A stretch of DNA of 64,000 bases, from positions 812,415 to 876,414 of the forward strand of contig BCIH01000009.1 of the NCBI GenBank assembly GCA_002897115.2, read 5' to 3'. A model generated the notes under the pieces. The model saw only the letters and a program-made list of their open reading frames with translations, searched no databases and was not told the DNA's origin. A program made the translations under genes and the position numbers. Position 1 is the stretch's first letter. Each line of letters opens with the position of its first letter. Origin of the DNA: Prototheca cutis (lineage: Eukaryota; Chlorophyta; Trebouxiophyceae; Chlorellales; Chlorellaceae). Positions 26,521-37,957 of this stretch are shown here, piece by piece.

Positions 26521-29500
26521 CTACATGTGTTCTAGGTGGATTCCTGTACCGTTCTGCCCTCCTCTGGCCGGAATATTACAGCTAGAGCATTTTGGCCGAA
26601 ACAAAAAAAAAGGGCAAAAATCTTCTCGATTCTCAGCAAGGGGCCAGCAAGGAAACTGGACCGGGCAACTTTCCGCGAAAGGAGCCAACCACGGGATCAT
26701 TCGGGGGGGGGGGGGGGGGGGGTGGGCACAGGCACGGGGGGGGGGGGGGGGGGGGGGCTGCAATGTTGCGTTGGGGGGGGGGGGGGGGGGGGNNNNNNNN
26801 NNNNNNNNNNNNNNNNNCCCCCCCCCCCACACACACACAAATTCATCCAGCGCACTTAGCATACTCCAGAATGGTGCGGTCCGAGGAGAAGAAGCCCGAT
26901 CCAACAGTGCTCAGGATGGACCGCTCGGTCCACGCCTCCTGGTCCTTGTACAGCTCATCCACCTTGTCCTGTCGGGTCATCATTTTTTGTGTGCGTGTTG
27001 GGGAGGGGGGTTGTTTAGGTGCTGTCGTTCTGTGCACATTGGCTGTCGCGTCCACCCGAACATGGGATGCCGACAGCTGTCGGACATCGATGCCATGGTG
27101 CCGCACAGCACGCGACGGCAGCATCCCCCCCCAAAAGGGAAGAACTGACAACAATAACCCCCCCCCCCCCCCCCCCCCCCCCCACCACCACCACCTGGGT
27201 CTCGATGTAGGGCACAAAGTCGTTGGCAACCAGGTAGTAGTCCGAGTAGGTGATGGAGTCCAGCAGGGGCACAAAGTCTGCGGCCCCGGTGTGTGTGGTA
27301 GTGGTGTATATGTTGGGTCATGGCAGGCTTCTCACGGCTGGCCTGCGCTCTGTGGGTACTCCTGCAGCCACAGCACACCCCAAAGAACTCTTTCCCCTCC
27401 CCCAAACTGCACCACCCTTCAAAGCATAGCACATCCCCCAACGCACAGTCTTCCCAGCCAAAGGTGCCACTCCTGATCAACTCCAGCGTCCTCAGGAACC
27501 GCGGGTCGAGCTGCAATCAAGAGCACGGGGTGTGGGATTGACGTGTTCATTCATGGAGCCACTGTCAAGCGAGAGAAGTCTTTCCTCGCTCCTCCCACAT
27601 CAGGCCCAGAGCTCATCCTCCCTCCCCCCCAGAATAAATACGTACCCCCCCTCCACATATCAACCCAATCCAATCAATCCAATGCCAAGCTCCCACCTGG
27701 AACTGTGGCCTGTTCTTGCGCAGCTCCGGAACTTCCTCGGCGGTCGCGCCAAAGATGAACATGTTCTCCTTGCCGATTTCCTCGGCAATCTCGATGTTGG
27801 CGCCATCCATCGTGCCGATGATGAGGCAGCCGTTCATGGCAAACTTCATGTTCCCCGTGCCTGAAGCCTCCGTCCCGGCTGTCGAAATGTGCTCGCTCAA
27901 CTCCGAACCTTGGGGGGGGGGGGGGGGGGGGGGGCGTGGATGGGCTTGTAGGCGTCGGGGACTGCATCCACCCACCCAACAAATTCCCCCCCAAAGCCTC
28001 CCCAAGGACCCAATTACCAGGGATGATGTCTTCAGCGACGGAGACGTTGTAGTCAGGGACAAAGGCAACCTTGAGGAGGTCGCCGACCGCGGGGTCGTTG
28101 TTCACACGCTCGGCGACGGCCGAGACGAGCTTGATGATGCGCTTGGCCATCTCGTAGCCCGGCGCGGCTTTCCCACCAATGGCGCAGACGCGGGGGACGA
28201 CATGCACCTTCTCTGCGGGCGTCATGTTCCGGATGCGGTCGTAGCGGTGGATGATGCCGAGGACGTTGAGTAGCTGGCGCTTGTATTCGTGGATGCGCTT
28301 GACCTGCACGTCCAGCAGCGCGGCTTTGTTGGGCAGCGACACGCCTGACAGCTTCTCGATGGCTTCCAGTGCGTGCTCCTTAGCGGCCTGCTTGACTTCC
28401 CGCCAGCGGCGCTGGAGCTCAGGGTCGCGGGACTTGGGCCGCAGCTGCTTGAGCAGGTCAAGGTGCGTGATCCAGGCCTCCGTCCCCAGCTGCTCGGTCA
28501 GCAGCGCCCGGAGGGGCTCGTTGCAAAACGCCAGCCAGCGCCGGGGCGTTACGCCGTTAGTTATGTTCCTGAATTTTTCGGGGAAGAGCTCGTAAAACGG
28601 CGCAAAGACGTCGTGCTTGAGGATCTCGCTGTGGATCTTGGCCACGCCGTTGACCGATTTCGCTGCAATCACGGCGAGGAACGCCATGCGGACGTATTTA
28701 TCCGAAGCAGGGGTCTCCTCGATGACCGACATGCGCGAGATGCGCGCCCAGTCGTCGCCGTAGCGCCCCCGCAGCGTCTGCAGGAACCGCCAGTTGATGT
28801 CGTAGATGATTTGCATGTGACGGGGGAGCAGCTTCTCGACCATGGCCACGGGCCAGCGCTCCAGCGCCTCGGGCAGCACGGTGTGGTTTGTAAAGTTGCA
28901 GCTCGCAGTCACCAGCTCCCATGCCCGCGTCCAGCCCAGCCGCTCCTGGTCCATCAGCACGCGCATCAGCTCTGGGATCAACAGCGTCGGGTGGGTGTCG
29001 TTCATCTGGAACGCCACTTTTGACGGGAAGGCGTCCCAGTCCGTGTGCGCTTCCTTGTACCGCCGGATGACGTCCTGGACCGTGGCCGAAGTGAAAAAGT
29101 GCTGCTGCTTGAGCCGCAGCTCCTTCCCCTCGTACGTGCGGTCGTCGGGGTACAGCACGCTGGACAGCGTCTCGGCGCGCTGCTTGGCCAGGATGGCCTG
29201 GACATAGTCGCCCGTGTTGAAGGCCTGCAGATCAAACTCGCGGTCTGGTTTGGCCGCCCAGAGCCGGAGATTGTTCGTATTGGACGTGGCGAATCCGGGG
29301 ATGGGCGTGTCGTACGCCACCGCGGTCACCTGCTCCCCCGGGTTCCACCGGAACGCCTGCCGCCCGGATTCCTCGTGGACCGACACGTGCCCGTAGAACG
29401 ACACCTGGTAGGCGATGCTCACAGACCGCTCCAGCTCCCAGGGGTTGCCAAAGTTCAGCCAGTAGTCGGGCTGCTCGTGCTGGAAACCGTCGCGCAGGAC

Positions 29501-30594
29501 TTGCCGAAACATGCCGTACTGGTACCGGATGCCATAGCCCCACGCGGGCAGCGACGTCGTGGCCATGGAATCCAAAAAGCACGCTGCCAGCCGGCCCAGA
29601 CCGCCGTTGCCCAGCGCCGCGTCCCGTTCCTTCCCGGCCAGCGTCTCCAGGGAATACCCGAGTTCCAACAGCGCCTCACGGTACTGCCCCGTCACTCCCA
29701 AATTATTCAGAGCGTTGAGCAGCGACCGGCCCATCAAAAACTCCATGGACAGATAATAAACGCGCTTGGGGTCGACCTCCTTGAAATACGTCTGTGTGTC
29801 GTTCCATGTCTCGATCAGGCGGTCGCGCACCGACATGGCCGCCGCCATGTAGGCCTCCAAGTCGTCGAATTTATACCGCGTCTGGGCCAGCGTGTACTCC
29901 ACGTGGTGCACGATGGACTGCTGGATGGCCAGCACGCCGCTGGGCGTGTACGTGTCCATCAGAGTGTGGAGCAGTCGTGCCGTCCCGGGCTTGCGCCCGG
30001 GCGCGTCGGCTGCCGACAGCTCGGGCCGAGCAAAGGCCGTGGCCCCGCTCGCCGCCGCCTTGACCGCACCCTCCAGCGACACACGGATCGCGTCGCCCTC
30101 CGCGCTGCTAAAGTCGCCGCCACCCACCTTGCTCACCCAGAAACGGTCGTCAGCTTCGCGGGCCGTGCCGTTGATGTCGGCGCGACTCACGTCAAGACCC
30201 AAGTCCGTGAACATGCTCGTCAGCGTCGTCAACAGACCTGTCGGCATGGTTTGGGCATTTTCTGGGCTTGGGTTTACGTGCACGAGTGAGCAAGTGTCGG
30301 TTGCATGGCACTCCCGCCCCCAAGCAAAACCCCTCACCACCACGGCCCCTGACCTGTGCGATTGGGGCACTGGATGCTGATCTGGGCCACGGACCCCTGC
30401 AGGTCCACGCTCACGCTGTTATCCGCGGTCTTGGAGGGGTTGGTGGCGGAGAGGAGGCGCAGGCGCGCGGCACCGGGGCGGGCATGGCCCAGGGCCTGCC
30501 GGGGAGGGCCAGCCGCGCGGCTGGGAGTGAAGGGCCGGACCAGGGGCGTGGTGCCCGGGCCCAGCCTGCAGGCGGGGAACGGGGCGATCTGCAT
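26521..30594 (-). CDS. PHO: Alpha-glucan (starch) phosphorylase, probably plastidial
   Basis: Seven exons on the minus strand (30354-30594, 28018-30237, 27697-27908, 27447-27510, 27195-27277, 26856-26968, 26521-26581), all in phase, encode 997 aa. It is a GT35 enzyme that releases glucose-1-phosphate from alpha-1,4-glucans using pyridoxal phosphate. Seen: [80 protein letters not shown] and the PLP-lysine motif [14 protein letters not shown]. Exon 1 encodes about 80 residues rich in Pro, Arg, Ala and Ser before the catalytic region, fitting a plastid transit peptide. The roughly 80-residue insertion of plant plastid Pho1 is absent between the catalytic domains. The last intron contains G/C runs and a 25-base N gap, so the final exon of 20 codons rests on phase and a weak match only. 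Confidence 0.95.
26702..26828. repeat. G-runs, 25-bp assembly gap and C-run in phosphorylase intron 6
   Basis: On the plus strand three G-runs (from 26702) lead into 25 N (26793-26817) and then a C-run and (CA)n. In the sense of the gene, (GT)n plus poly-G lies near the donor and poly-C toward the acceptor. The gap is therefore flanked by mutually complementary tracts that could fold back on each other and hinder assembly. Confidence 0.9.
27159..27183. repeat. Poly-C (sense poly-G), phosphorylase intron 5
   Basis: About 24 C on the plus strand, followed by CACCACCACC. In the sense of the gene it is GTGGTGGTGG then poly-G directly at the 5' splice site. Confidence 0.9.
27912..27934. repeat. 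Poly-G (sense poly-C), phosphorylase intron 2
   Basis: About 23 G on the plus strand. In the sense of the gene it is a C-run ending two bases before the AG acceptor of intron 2 (27909-28017), acting as the polypyrimidine tract. Confidence 0.9.
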
Positions 30595-31523
30595 CCCTCA
30601 GCGGCTGTGATCGGGTGGGTGGACAGCGTCCTGGACGCCCCGATGCGACGATCGGCTTTCTGTTGGCCAAGCACTCGCCTGCCCTCGCCCTGCCCCTAGG
30701 CCTGGGCTCAAACCCAACCGCAGCGGGCGTGCGCTCCTGGTTCACCGCTTGAGGCAAACTAGTTCTCCTAAATATTTACGCTCTGAGCACGCCGAAAGAG
30801 TAATGGGGAGTGTTGGAGCAGGGTCGGGTGGTGCGACCAGGTTTGCCGATGTTCGATGCTGGGGTTTGGCTGGTGGGAAGGGATCGCTCGCCCGAGGGAT
30901 GTGACAGCAGGGGCTTCCCAGCCACTTACTCGTCACCACTGTCTTCATGCCCAGCTCTGCACTGCACAGGCCCCAACTCAATGACAATGCTCTCGGGGAT
31001 CACGGATCCCATGATCTCTGTCGATTGCCATGATTCCCCAGAATCATACTGCCTGCCCATGGCTGCCATGCCACCCTGACGCTGCAAACCAGAGTATTCA
31101 TGTCAGGCGCATCCACGCAGAACGCCTCCCAGGCGCAACTCCTGGCAGGGAGAAATACGTGCGGACATGAGAGGTGGGTTCAGTACCCTCCTGACGCACT
31201 CGGTCTCCTCGGAGCCAGGGCAGTCGTGGGTCGGCCGATGCACATGCTGTCATCACATGCTGTGTTCAGAGAGACTCCTTACAAGGGGTCCAAGTGGAGC
31301 TCGAGCGAGTTCCGAATCAAATGGTCAGAATGGTAACAAAGGGGAAGACAACACAAACAACATGTGGCACGGAACAACGCCGAGAAATACGGCACACAGT
31401 GGGCGGGTGGGCCAGCCAGCATGCATCCACCGTCCATCAGGTCCTCTGGCATCAGGCAAGCACCGCCCGTAATCTCCAGCTCCAATCCTCACGAGGGTAG
31501 CCCGCGGGCAGCAAGCACGCTGG
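30595..31523. other. Intergenic, phosphorylase promoter and SF3B5 3' flank
   Basis: About 930 bp with no coding-like frame. Open frames next to the phosphorylase start are out-of-frame shadows of its GC-rich leader. No repeat or RNA gene was recognised. Confidence 0.5.
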
Positions 31524-31793
31524 TCACTCATCCTCGCGTTCGGGCGGCAACCCGCAGGGCAGCAGCATGTTCTGCATAAAGGTATACCGTACCCTGCCCA
31601 GGCTCTCGTTCTCCGCCACGGAGTGGTACATCGCCAGGGAGGTGTGGCCCACGAAAGAGGCGTACGTGTCCCGCCTGATGTTCACCATCCACTCGTAGCG
31701 GGTGGTGTCGGCATGGCCCGTGCCCGCGTACTTGGACTGCAGGTGCTCGAGCTGGCTGTTGATGTTCAGCCGGTCCTGCAGCGTCTGCGCCAT
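31524..31793 (-). CDS. SF3B5: Splicing factor 3B subunit 5 (SF3b10)
   Basis: A single exon of 89 aa on the minus strand, the same size as the human and plant proteins. Diagnostic stretches: INSQLEHLQSKYAGTGHADT, TRYEWMVNIRRDTYASFVGH, SVAENESLGRVRYTFMQNML and PCGLPPE. SF3B5 is a small structural subunit of the SF3b complex in the U2 snRNP, which recognises the branch point of introns; it contacts SF3B1. The chosen ATG (31793) gives MAQTLQDRLNINSQ, matching the family N-terminus; an in-frame upstream ATG would add 20 residues with no family counterpart. It is one of the few intronless genes in the window. Confidence 0.97.
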   Translation of the reverse strand: MAQTLQDRLNINSQLEHLQSKYAGTGHADTTRYEWMVNIRRDTYASFVGHTSLAMYHSVAENESLGRVRYTFMQNMLLPCGLPPEREDE

Positions 31794-32142
31794 GGCGCCC
31801 GGACCGCTCCAGAACGATACTGCGATGAATGATTCTGTAATTAATTGGAGCACAAGATGCAGGAGTGTGTTTCTGTGATCTCATCGTGGTATCCATTCAT
31901 TCTCAATGCCACGAGCGAGGTGACGACGATGCAGCGGCGGACCATCGGGTTGCGGAACTTCGGGGCCGACCCCCACCCAAGCCCACAAAATTCCAAGGGC
32001 GCCTCCTCGAAAGGACTACTACACGGCCATACTGACTGCCCTCGCCAGGAATGTTTACATGGCTTGCACTGCTGCCCATTATGCAGAATACAGCCGAAAC
32101 GGACACTTGCCATGCTGCAGCAAAGCCAAATACGGAGCGTCG
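31794..32142. other. Intergenic between tandem genes, SF3B5 promoter
   Basis: 349 bp between the nucleoporin stop and the SF3B5 start on the same strand, so it should hold the nucleoporin 3' end and the SF3B5 promoter. No element was identified. Confidence 0.4.
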
Positions 32143-35100
32143 TCATCGCCGCGTGGGGCGCTTGACCTTGACCTTTCGCCGGGCCGACTCTGAGTTGGTG
32201 GAGCCCATGGAAAAGGCGCCGGGCGCCCCCGCGCCACCAAAAGGCCCAGGCGCGCCCTGGGCCGTGGAGTTGGGGTCCGCACCCCCGCCAAAGGCAAAGG
32301 CCGGCGCCGCCGGGGCACCTGTAGGCGCAGAGTTGGGATCGATCGTTGCAATCGCTGAGGAGCATGCCGGCCAGGTGGTGGTTGGTTGCCACGAGTGGCA
32401 TTCCTAAGAACCCAAAAATCAAAGCATGCACTTCCCTTCCATCCCAGACTCCACGCACCTCCAAAGGCTGGCGCTGGCTGGCCAGCACCAAAGGCAAAGC
32501 CTGGCTGCTGCTGTGGCTGCGGCTGCGCCGACGCGCCGCCAAAAGCTCCAAATGCCGGTGCCGGGTTTTGCTGTCCAAACACGGGGGGGCTGGTCGCCGC
32601 CTGGCCAAATGCAGACGCAGAGGCAGCCTGGCCAAATGCAGACGCAGAGGCAGCCTGGCCAAACGCCGGTGTCGCGCCGGCGCCAAAGGCAAAGCCTCCG
32701 GCCGAGGGTGCCGGGGCGGAGGCCCCAAACGCAAACGTCGGGGCGGCAGCAGGGGCCGCGGTAGGAGCAGCAGGGGCCGGGGCACCGGCACCAAAGGCGA
32801 ACGATGCCGAGGGTGCTGCAGAGGGGGCACCAAAGGCAAATCCGCCGCTGCTCGGCGTGCTGGCCGGGCCTCCAAAGGCAAAGGTCGGCGCCGAGCCGGC
32901 GGCTGCACCCGTGCCAAACGTGCTGGCGGCGGAACTGGCCGCGCCGAAGGCTGGGCCCCCTGCTGGCGTCGCTGGCGCAGGGGCCCCCGCGCCAAAGGTG
33001 AATGCGCTCGTGGGAGCCGGGGCGGAGGCGCCAAAGGCAAACGAGCCAGCAGGTGCGGACGATGATGCTCCAGCGCCAAATGTAAACCCTGTACTGGGGC
33101 TTGGGGCCGCTGCTGATGCAGATTCTGCGCCGGCCGCCCCAGCACCAAACGTGAAGCTCGCGGGAGCAGCCGCCGGAGTTGTGGTGGTGCCTGGCGCGCC
33201 CGACGCGGTGCTACTCGCGCCAAAGGTGAAGGCCGGAGCGCTTGTACTGGTGGCAGCGGACGATGCAGGCGCAGACGAACCGGCGCCAAAAGCAAATCCG
33301 GGGGCCGGAGCGGAGCCGCCAAAGCCAAACCCGGCCGTGGGCGGTGCCGAGGGCCCGGCCGGCGCGGCGGACGTGGAGGGAGCACCCAGCTGGAACAGCG
33401 GGGTGCTGCTGCCTGCGGGCGCTGCCGCAGGCTCAGCCCCGTTGCCTGACAAAGCTGTCACAGTAGGTGCCGCGGACGAGGCACCAAAAGAAAAGCCCAG
33501 CGCCGGGCTGGAGGATGCGGTGGCACTCGATGCCCCGGCGCCAAAATTAAACGTGCTGGGGGCTGTCGTCGATGTGCTCTTGGGCCCCTCATTGGCTATT
33601 GTTGTTGCTGTTGCAGTGGAAGGTTCGACAGCAGGGACACTCGATGCACCCCCCACGCCAAAGCTGAATGCTGGCACGGAACTCGCGGCACCGAACGAGA
33701 ATCCCCCGGCCGCAGGAGCGGGGCCTTCTGCAGCGGCAGCTGGCGCCGCGGCCGAGTTGGTCGCCGCAAGCCCGGGGACGCTGCTGGCGCCTCCAAAGGT
33801 TAGAGGAGCTCCACTGCCAAACAAAGCCGTCGCTGGCTTGGACTCGGCAGGCTGCGCTGGACCGTTTGTCATCGTCGCTGGAATGGTGGAAACCACGTCG
33901 GCAGCTTTTGCTGTCTCGGCGTTTGTCACGCCGGCTCCAAACGACAACGTCGGCGCAGCGTCGGCCTTGACCACACCACCAAAGTTGAAAGCCGGCGCGC
34001 TCGACGGCTTGTCCATGCCGCCAAAGGCAAAAGCGGGGACGTCGGAAGCCGCAGCGCTGCTTGCCGCCGGCAGGCCAAACGAAAACTTGGGCGCCGCCAC
34101 GGCATCACCGGCTGCTGGTGCACCCGTGCTCAGCCCGCCATTCTTCTCCTCAATCTCCTTGGCCGCAGCGGCACTTGCGGTGTCTGCCGCGGCCTTGTTC
34201 GCCTGTTACGGTTTTTTGGGGGGACACTGACAGGTGGACTTGTCCATGCTTGGGACACACAGAACCACGGGCGGGTGGGTGGGCTGTGGAGAGAACAATG
34301 CACTCAGTAATGTTGCCCCATAGCAGGCCCAGTTGTCACCCAACCGCCTGGTTTCTGCACAACCGACTCTTGCATACCTTGAGGAAGGCATCGCCCCAGC
34401 CGCCAGTCGTGGCAGCGGGTGCCGGGGCCGAGGCCGCCGCCATCGACGCACCAAACAGCGGGGCTGGTGCTGCGGCAGCAGCGTCCGACGCAGCAGCAGT
34501 AGCAGCAGCAGGCTTCGAGGCCTCGGATGCCGGCGTTGTCTCCCCGGCTGGCGCGCTCGCAGCGCTTGCAGGGGGCACGCCAAAGCTGAACAGCGGCTTG
34601 GCGGCCGGCGCAGCACTCGCAGCGCTGCCAGACTTCTCCTCAATCTCCTTGCGTGCCGCCTCGCTTGCCTTGCTTGCGGCGGCGGCATTGGCCTGCAGGA
34701 ACGCGGCGCCCCACCCGCCACCCGCCGCCGTCGTCTCCGCGGGCTTTTCGACCACGGGTTCCTTGGGCGTGAAGATGGTGGATTTCACCACGGTTGCTGG
34801 TGGCTCGGGCACGACCTTGACAATATCACCATTCCTGGTTTCCACTTCTTCTTCAGCCGACGAGTCGCCACCCGGCAGTGGCAAGCGCGAGGCTTCAGCG
34901 ACGGCCTCAGCCGCCGCCCGGGCCGCGCCGGCACTGGGCGTACCCACCGCTGTGGCCTGCTGGGCGCGTTTGGCATCGCCGATGCCAAAGACAAATGGCT
35001 TGCCCAAGGCCGCTGATGCTGCAGAAAGCGCGGCGGGGTCCACGCCGTTCACCGCCGCCGCTGTGCGTGCCGCCAAGCCGGCGTCGCGCTTGGCCCCAAA

Positions 35101-35500
35101 CACAAATACCTGGCTGGTTCCATTTTCCTTTTCATCCCTTGACGATGGGCCTGGTTGTGGTGCGGTCGTGCCCAACGATGCCATGCCATTGGGCGCCTTG
35201 AGACTTGACGCGGCCGCAGCTGCCACAGGCGGTTCGTCCTTTTTGGCTTCTGTCCCTGCAGCCGGTGCTGCGCCAAAGCTGGATGCCGGGGTCCCAGTCA
35301 CAGCCCCGCCAAACAGCGGCTTGAGCTTTGGTGCCGGTTGCTGTTCCTCTGCGGCCTTCGTAGCAGCCACGGGTTCAATGGCTGGCTTCGATTTGTCCGC
35401 AACCTTGCTGGGCTCAGCGGGCTTGGGCTTGAAGATGTCGTCAGAGAACGTCACGCCTCCAAAGAGCACCTTGCCACCAGTGGTCCCGGCTGCTGCTGCT

Positions 35501-35542
<42 letters not shown>

Positions 35543-37565
35543 TGTGTGTGCGCGCGTGTGCGCGCGCCCGTGTGTATGTAGGAGGAGAAGAGCATCGTTT
35601 GGGTTTACCTGTTGCCCCAACAAATAGATAAACAAAAACAGGTCGTCCAACCAAAAATGTACCTCCAGTCTGGAGACTGGCTGTGGGAGGCGGCGTCGGC
35701 TTTGGGGGGTGAGCATCGGCGGTCACGGTCCGTTCCTCTGCGCTGCCCCCTGGCCGCAGACTGGCGTCCAGAGCATCCAGCGTAGCCAGAATGCGCCGAG
35801 CTGTTTCTGTTGTTGTGCGGATTCCTCCATCGACGCCTGGCGTCGCCACGCCAGCCCTCGCTGCGGGGCCCCCCACACCCCCCCAGGGACTGGCCGGCCC
35901 GCCGAGCAGCGGGAAGAGCTCCGGGGTCAAAGACCCCGCCCGCGGTGCACGGCCCGCCAGCGATACCGTTGATGTCACGCTCGCGCGGTAGGGCGTCCTG
36001 CCCGCGGTGCTTCGTGCCCGCGTCCGCCGCTGCAGGTCCAGGATGGAGATGGTGTCACCGCCACCGCCGCCGACAGCGTCTTCGACCGCCGCCGCGGGCT
36101 GCTCAGCCTTGCGCTTTGACCCGGGTGCCGCCAGTGGGCTGGCGCGATGCATGGGCGTCCAGGACAGCCGTGGCCTTACAGTCGCTGTGTCCGGCCTGGT
36201 TGCTGCTGCACCGTCAGTGACTGCTGGTCCCCCATTGGGGGTCCAGAGCGCCGTAGGAGCCGCAGCCCCCAATCCAACCGCCGGCGGCAGCCCATCGCGC
36301 CGGACGCCGTCACCCCCGACACCGCCGAGCCCCGAGGGCAGCGGCTTGCGCGGGAACAGCAACGGCTGTGACGGCGTCACCGCCGCCCCAAATTTCTGCG
36401 TCGGAGTCGCCGCCCCGAACTGGGTCGGGTCAGGCCATCCAGACGGCGTGGCCCGACCAAGCCCCAGTCGCGAGGCCCCCAGGCGGCGCTCGCCTCCAGT
36501 GGGCCTCAGGCCCATGCCACTGACGGTCAGGGGCCGCCGCCGGGCAGATCCCGGTCCCAGCAAACCCGGCGAACCCGAGGCCAGCGGGCCCGACCGCAGC
36601 AGGGCCAGCACGCCATCGTACGGCGTCTCCACGGCGCCATCTGCTTCCGGGGTCGCTGGTGCTGCGCCCAGGGGTGTGGACACGCCTCCAAACGCCGCAG
36701 GGCTCCGCGGCAGTGGGCTGGGCGTCGACATCGGGGCCTGGCCGCCGGGGCCGTCCAGGGCCCCGCTGGGCTCCTCAGAATCGCTGGACGGCTCCCGGAC
36801 GCCATTGGGTTTGCGCCCAGACTCTGGCTCTGCATGCAGGCAGACATAGAAGTGGGAATTGCAATGGCGTCTGTTCGCTGGGAGGTACGCAGTGCAATGG
36901 CCACCATTCCAGTGGGCGGCCGCTGCTCGATCCCCATGCCAGAAACTACCGGCCTGGGGCCACATCATCCATCGGCCAGCTGTGCCTCCACTTATCAAGC
37001 ATCCATCTATGATAGCATAACAATAATCATCACGGAACAGGGTCCTGCACCATCGGCGATGCTGCAAACCCCCCAAAGAGCCCTTCATTGCCCGATGACA
37101 CCCCCTCAAACATCAAGCAAGGCTCCAACCACGACCCTACCGTTCTTGTCAAGCTTGCTCGGGCTGCCAGCCTCCCCAAAGTAACCGCTGATCAGGGGAA
37201 CCTGAGGAAACAGGACAATGCAGCCGCTTCAGTGCCGTGGCCAACTCACAATCGGACAAAAATACCGGTTCCCTCCACTGCCGCCGGCTGGAGCTGTTCC
37301 AATGTGGCTCCCCCAGCAAACCAGGTCACGATTCCAGTCATACCTTATTGAGAACATAGGCTGCTGCCTTGAAAGGCGCTGCAAGCACGGATCCCAGGCG
37401 GGAACGGCGCTCCGGAGTGGTCAGGAACGGCACCGGCTGCTCCTCCTGGCGGTGCTCTGGCAGCGGAGCGGGCTTGGGCCGGGAGTAAGGCGTCGCAGTC
37501 GCCCCCAATCCCCCCCTATGCCGTCTGGACCTTGTCGCCTTGCCAAATGTCCCCTCGTCATCCAT
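32143..37565 (-). CDS. NUP1: FG-repeat nucleoporin, NUP1/NUP136 (Nup153-like) type
   Basis: Six exons on the minus strand (37344-37565, 37141-37201, 35663-36829, 34378-35498, 32459-34202, 32143-32354), phases consistent, encode 1508 aa. The N-terminus is Arg-rich with a short amphipathic helix (RLGSVLAAPFKAAAYVLNK), as in nuclear-basket proteins that bind the inner nuclear membrane. A middle region holds TARRILATLDAL, resembling the plant NUP1 motif. The second half is a dense array of FG, FxFG and PAFxFG repeats in Ala/Pro/Ser-rich linkers, the phase that nuclear transport receptors bind. The protein ends with a basic tail (RRKVKVKRPTRR). A module GGWGxAFLxAN followed by an Ala-rich helix and KEIEEK occurs twice, once across the exon 4/5 junction. 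Basket assignment is by architecture; FG proteins are hard to classify by sequence. Confidence 0.85.
35502..35580. repeat. (GT)n microsatellite, nucleoporin intron 3
   Basis: About 75 bp of GT/GC dinucleotide repeat on the plus strand. In the sense of the nucleoporin gene it is a (CA)n tract running directly into the CCAG acceptor of intron 3 (35499-35662). Confidence 0.95.
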
Positions 37566-37957
37566 GACCCCCAGCCGCGAGGGCCCTGGGCACCCGCTAT
37601 TCAAATGGCCGTACGGGGCTGCAAGGACCTGTCGGCGGCAGGATCCAGCGATCGCCCCGCACTTGTGAGCCTTGTTATCGAAAAACACGGATCAAATCAT
37701 GCAATTTTGATGGCGCGTTACCCCTGTCCCAAAAGCATTCCACGGCAATGGGAGTGGGGGGCCACCCCACGGTTTCGGGCCCGGCCTAGGCCTGGGCTGG
37801 GAGGGGTGTTCCCGCTTTCCCGATTGCCAGGCCCCACGCCCATGCATCATCGCGTGGAGGGAGCACCTCGTGCTGGCATGTCCTCGGGCCCCACTCCCCC
37901 CACCTCGCGCACATCCATATTCCATTGAGGTGCTGTACGCACGTTCAGTGCGACAGC
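37566..37957. promoter_or_regulatory. Divergent promoter region, nucleoporin / ClpC
   Basis: 392 bp between divergent start codons. It should carry both promoters and 5' UTRs. No specific element was identified. Confidence 0.45.

Noticed and set aside
29045..30289. 414-codon plus-strand open frame opposite the phosphorylase
   Set aside because: An antisense shadow of a GC-rich, strongly biased exon; no family resemblance.
32386..34230. 614-codon plus-strand open frame opposite the nucleoporin
   Set aside because: It mirrors the FG exon (Ala/Pro/Lys-Ala-Lys repeats from reverse-complemented FG codons) and has no splice or family support.
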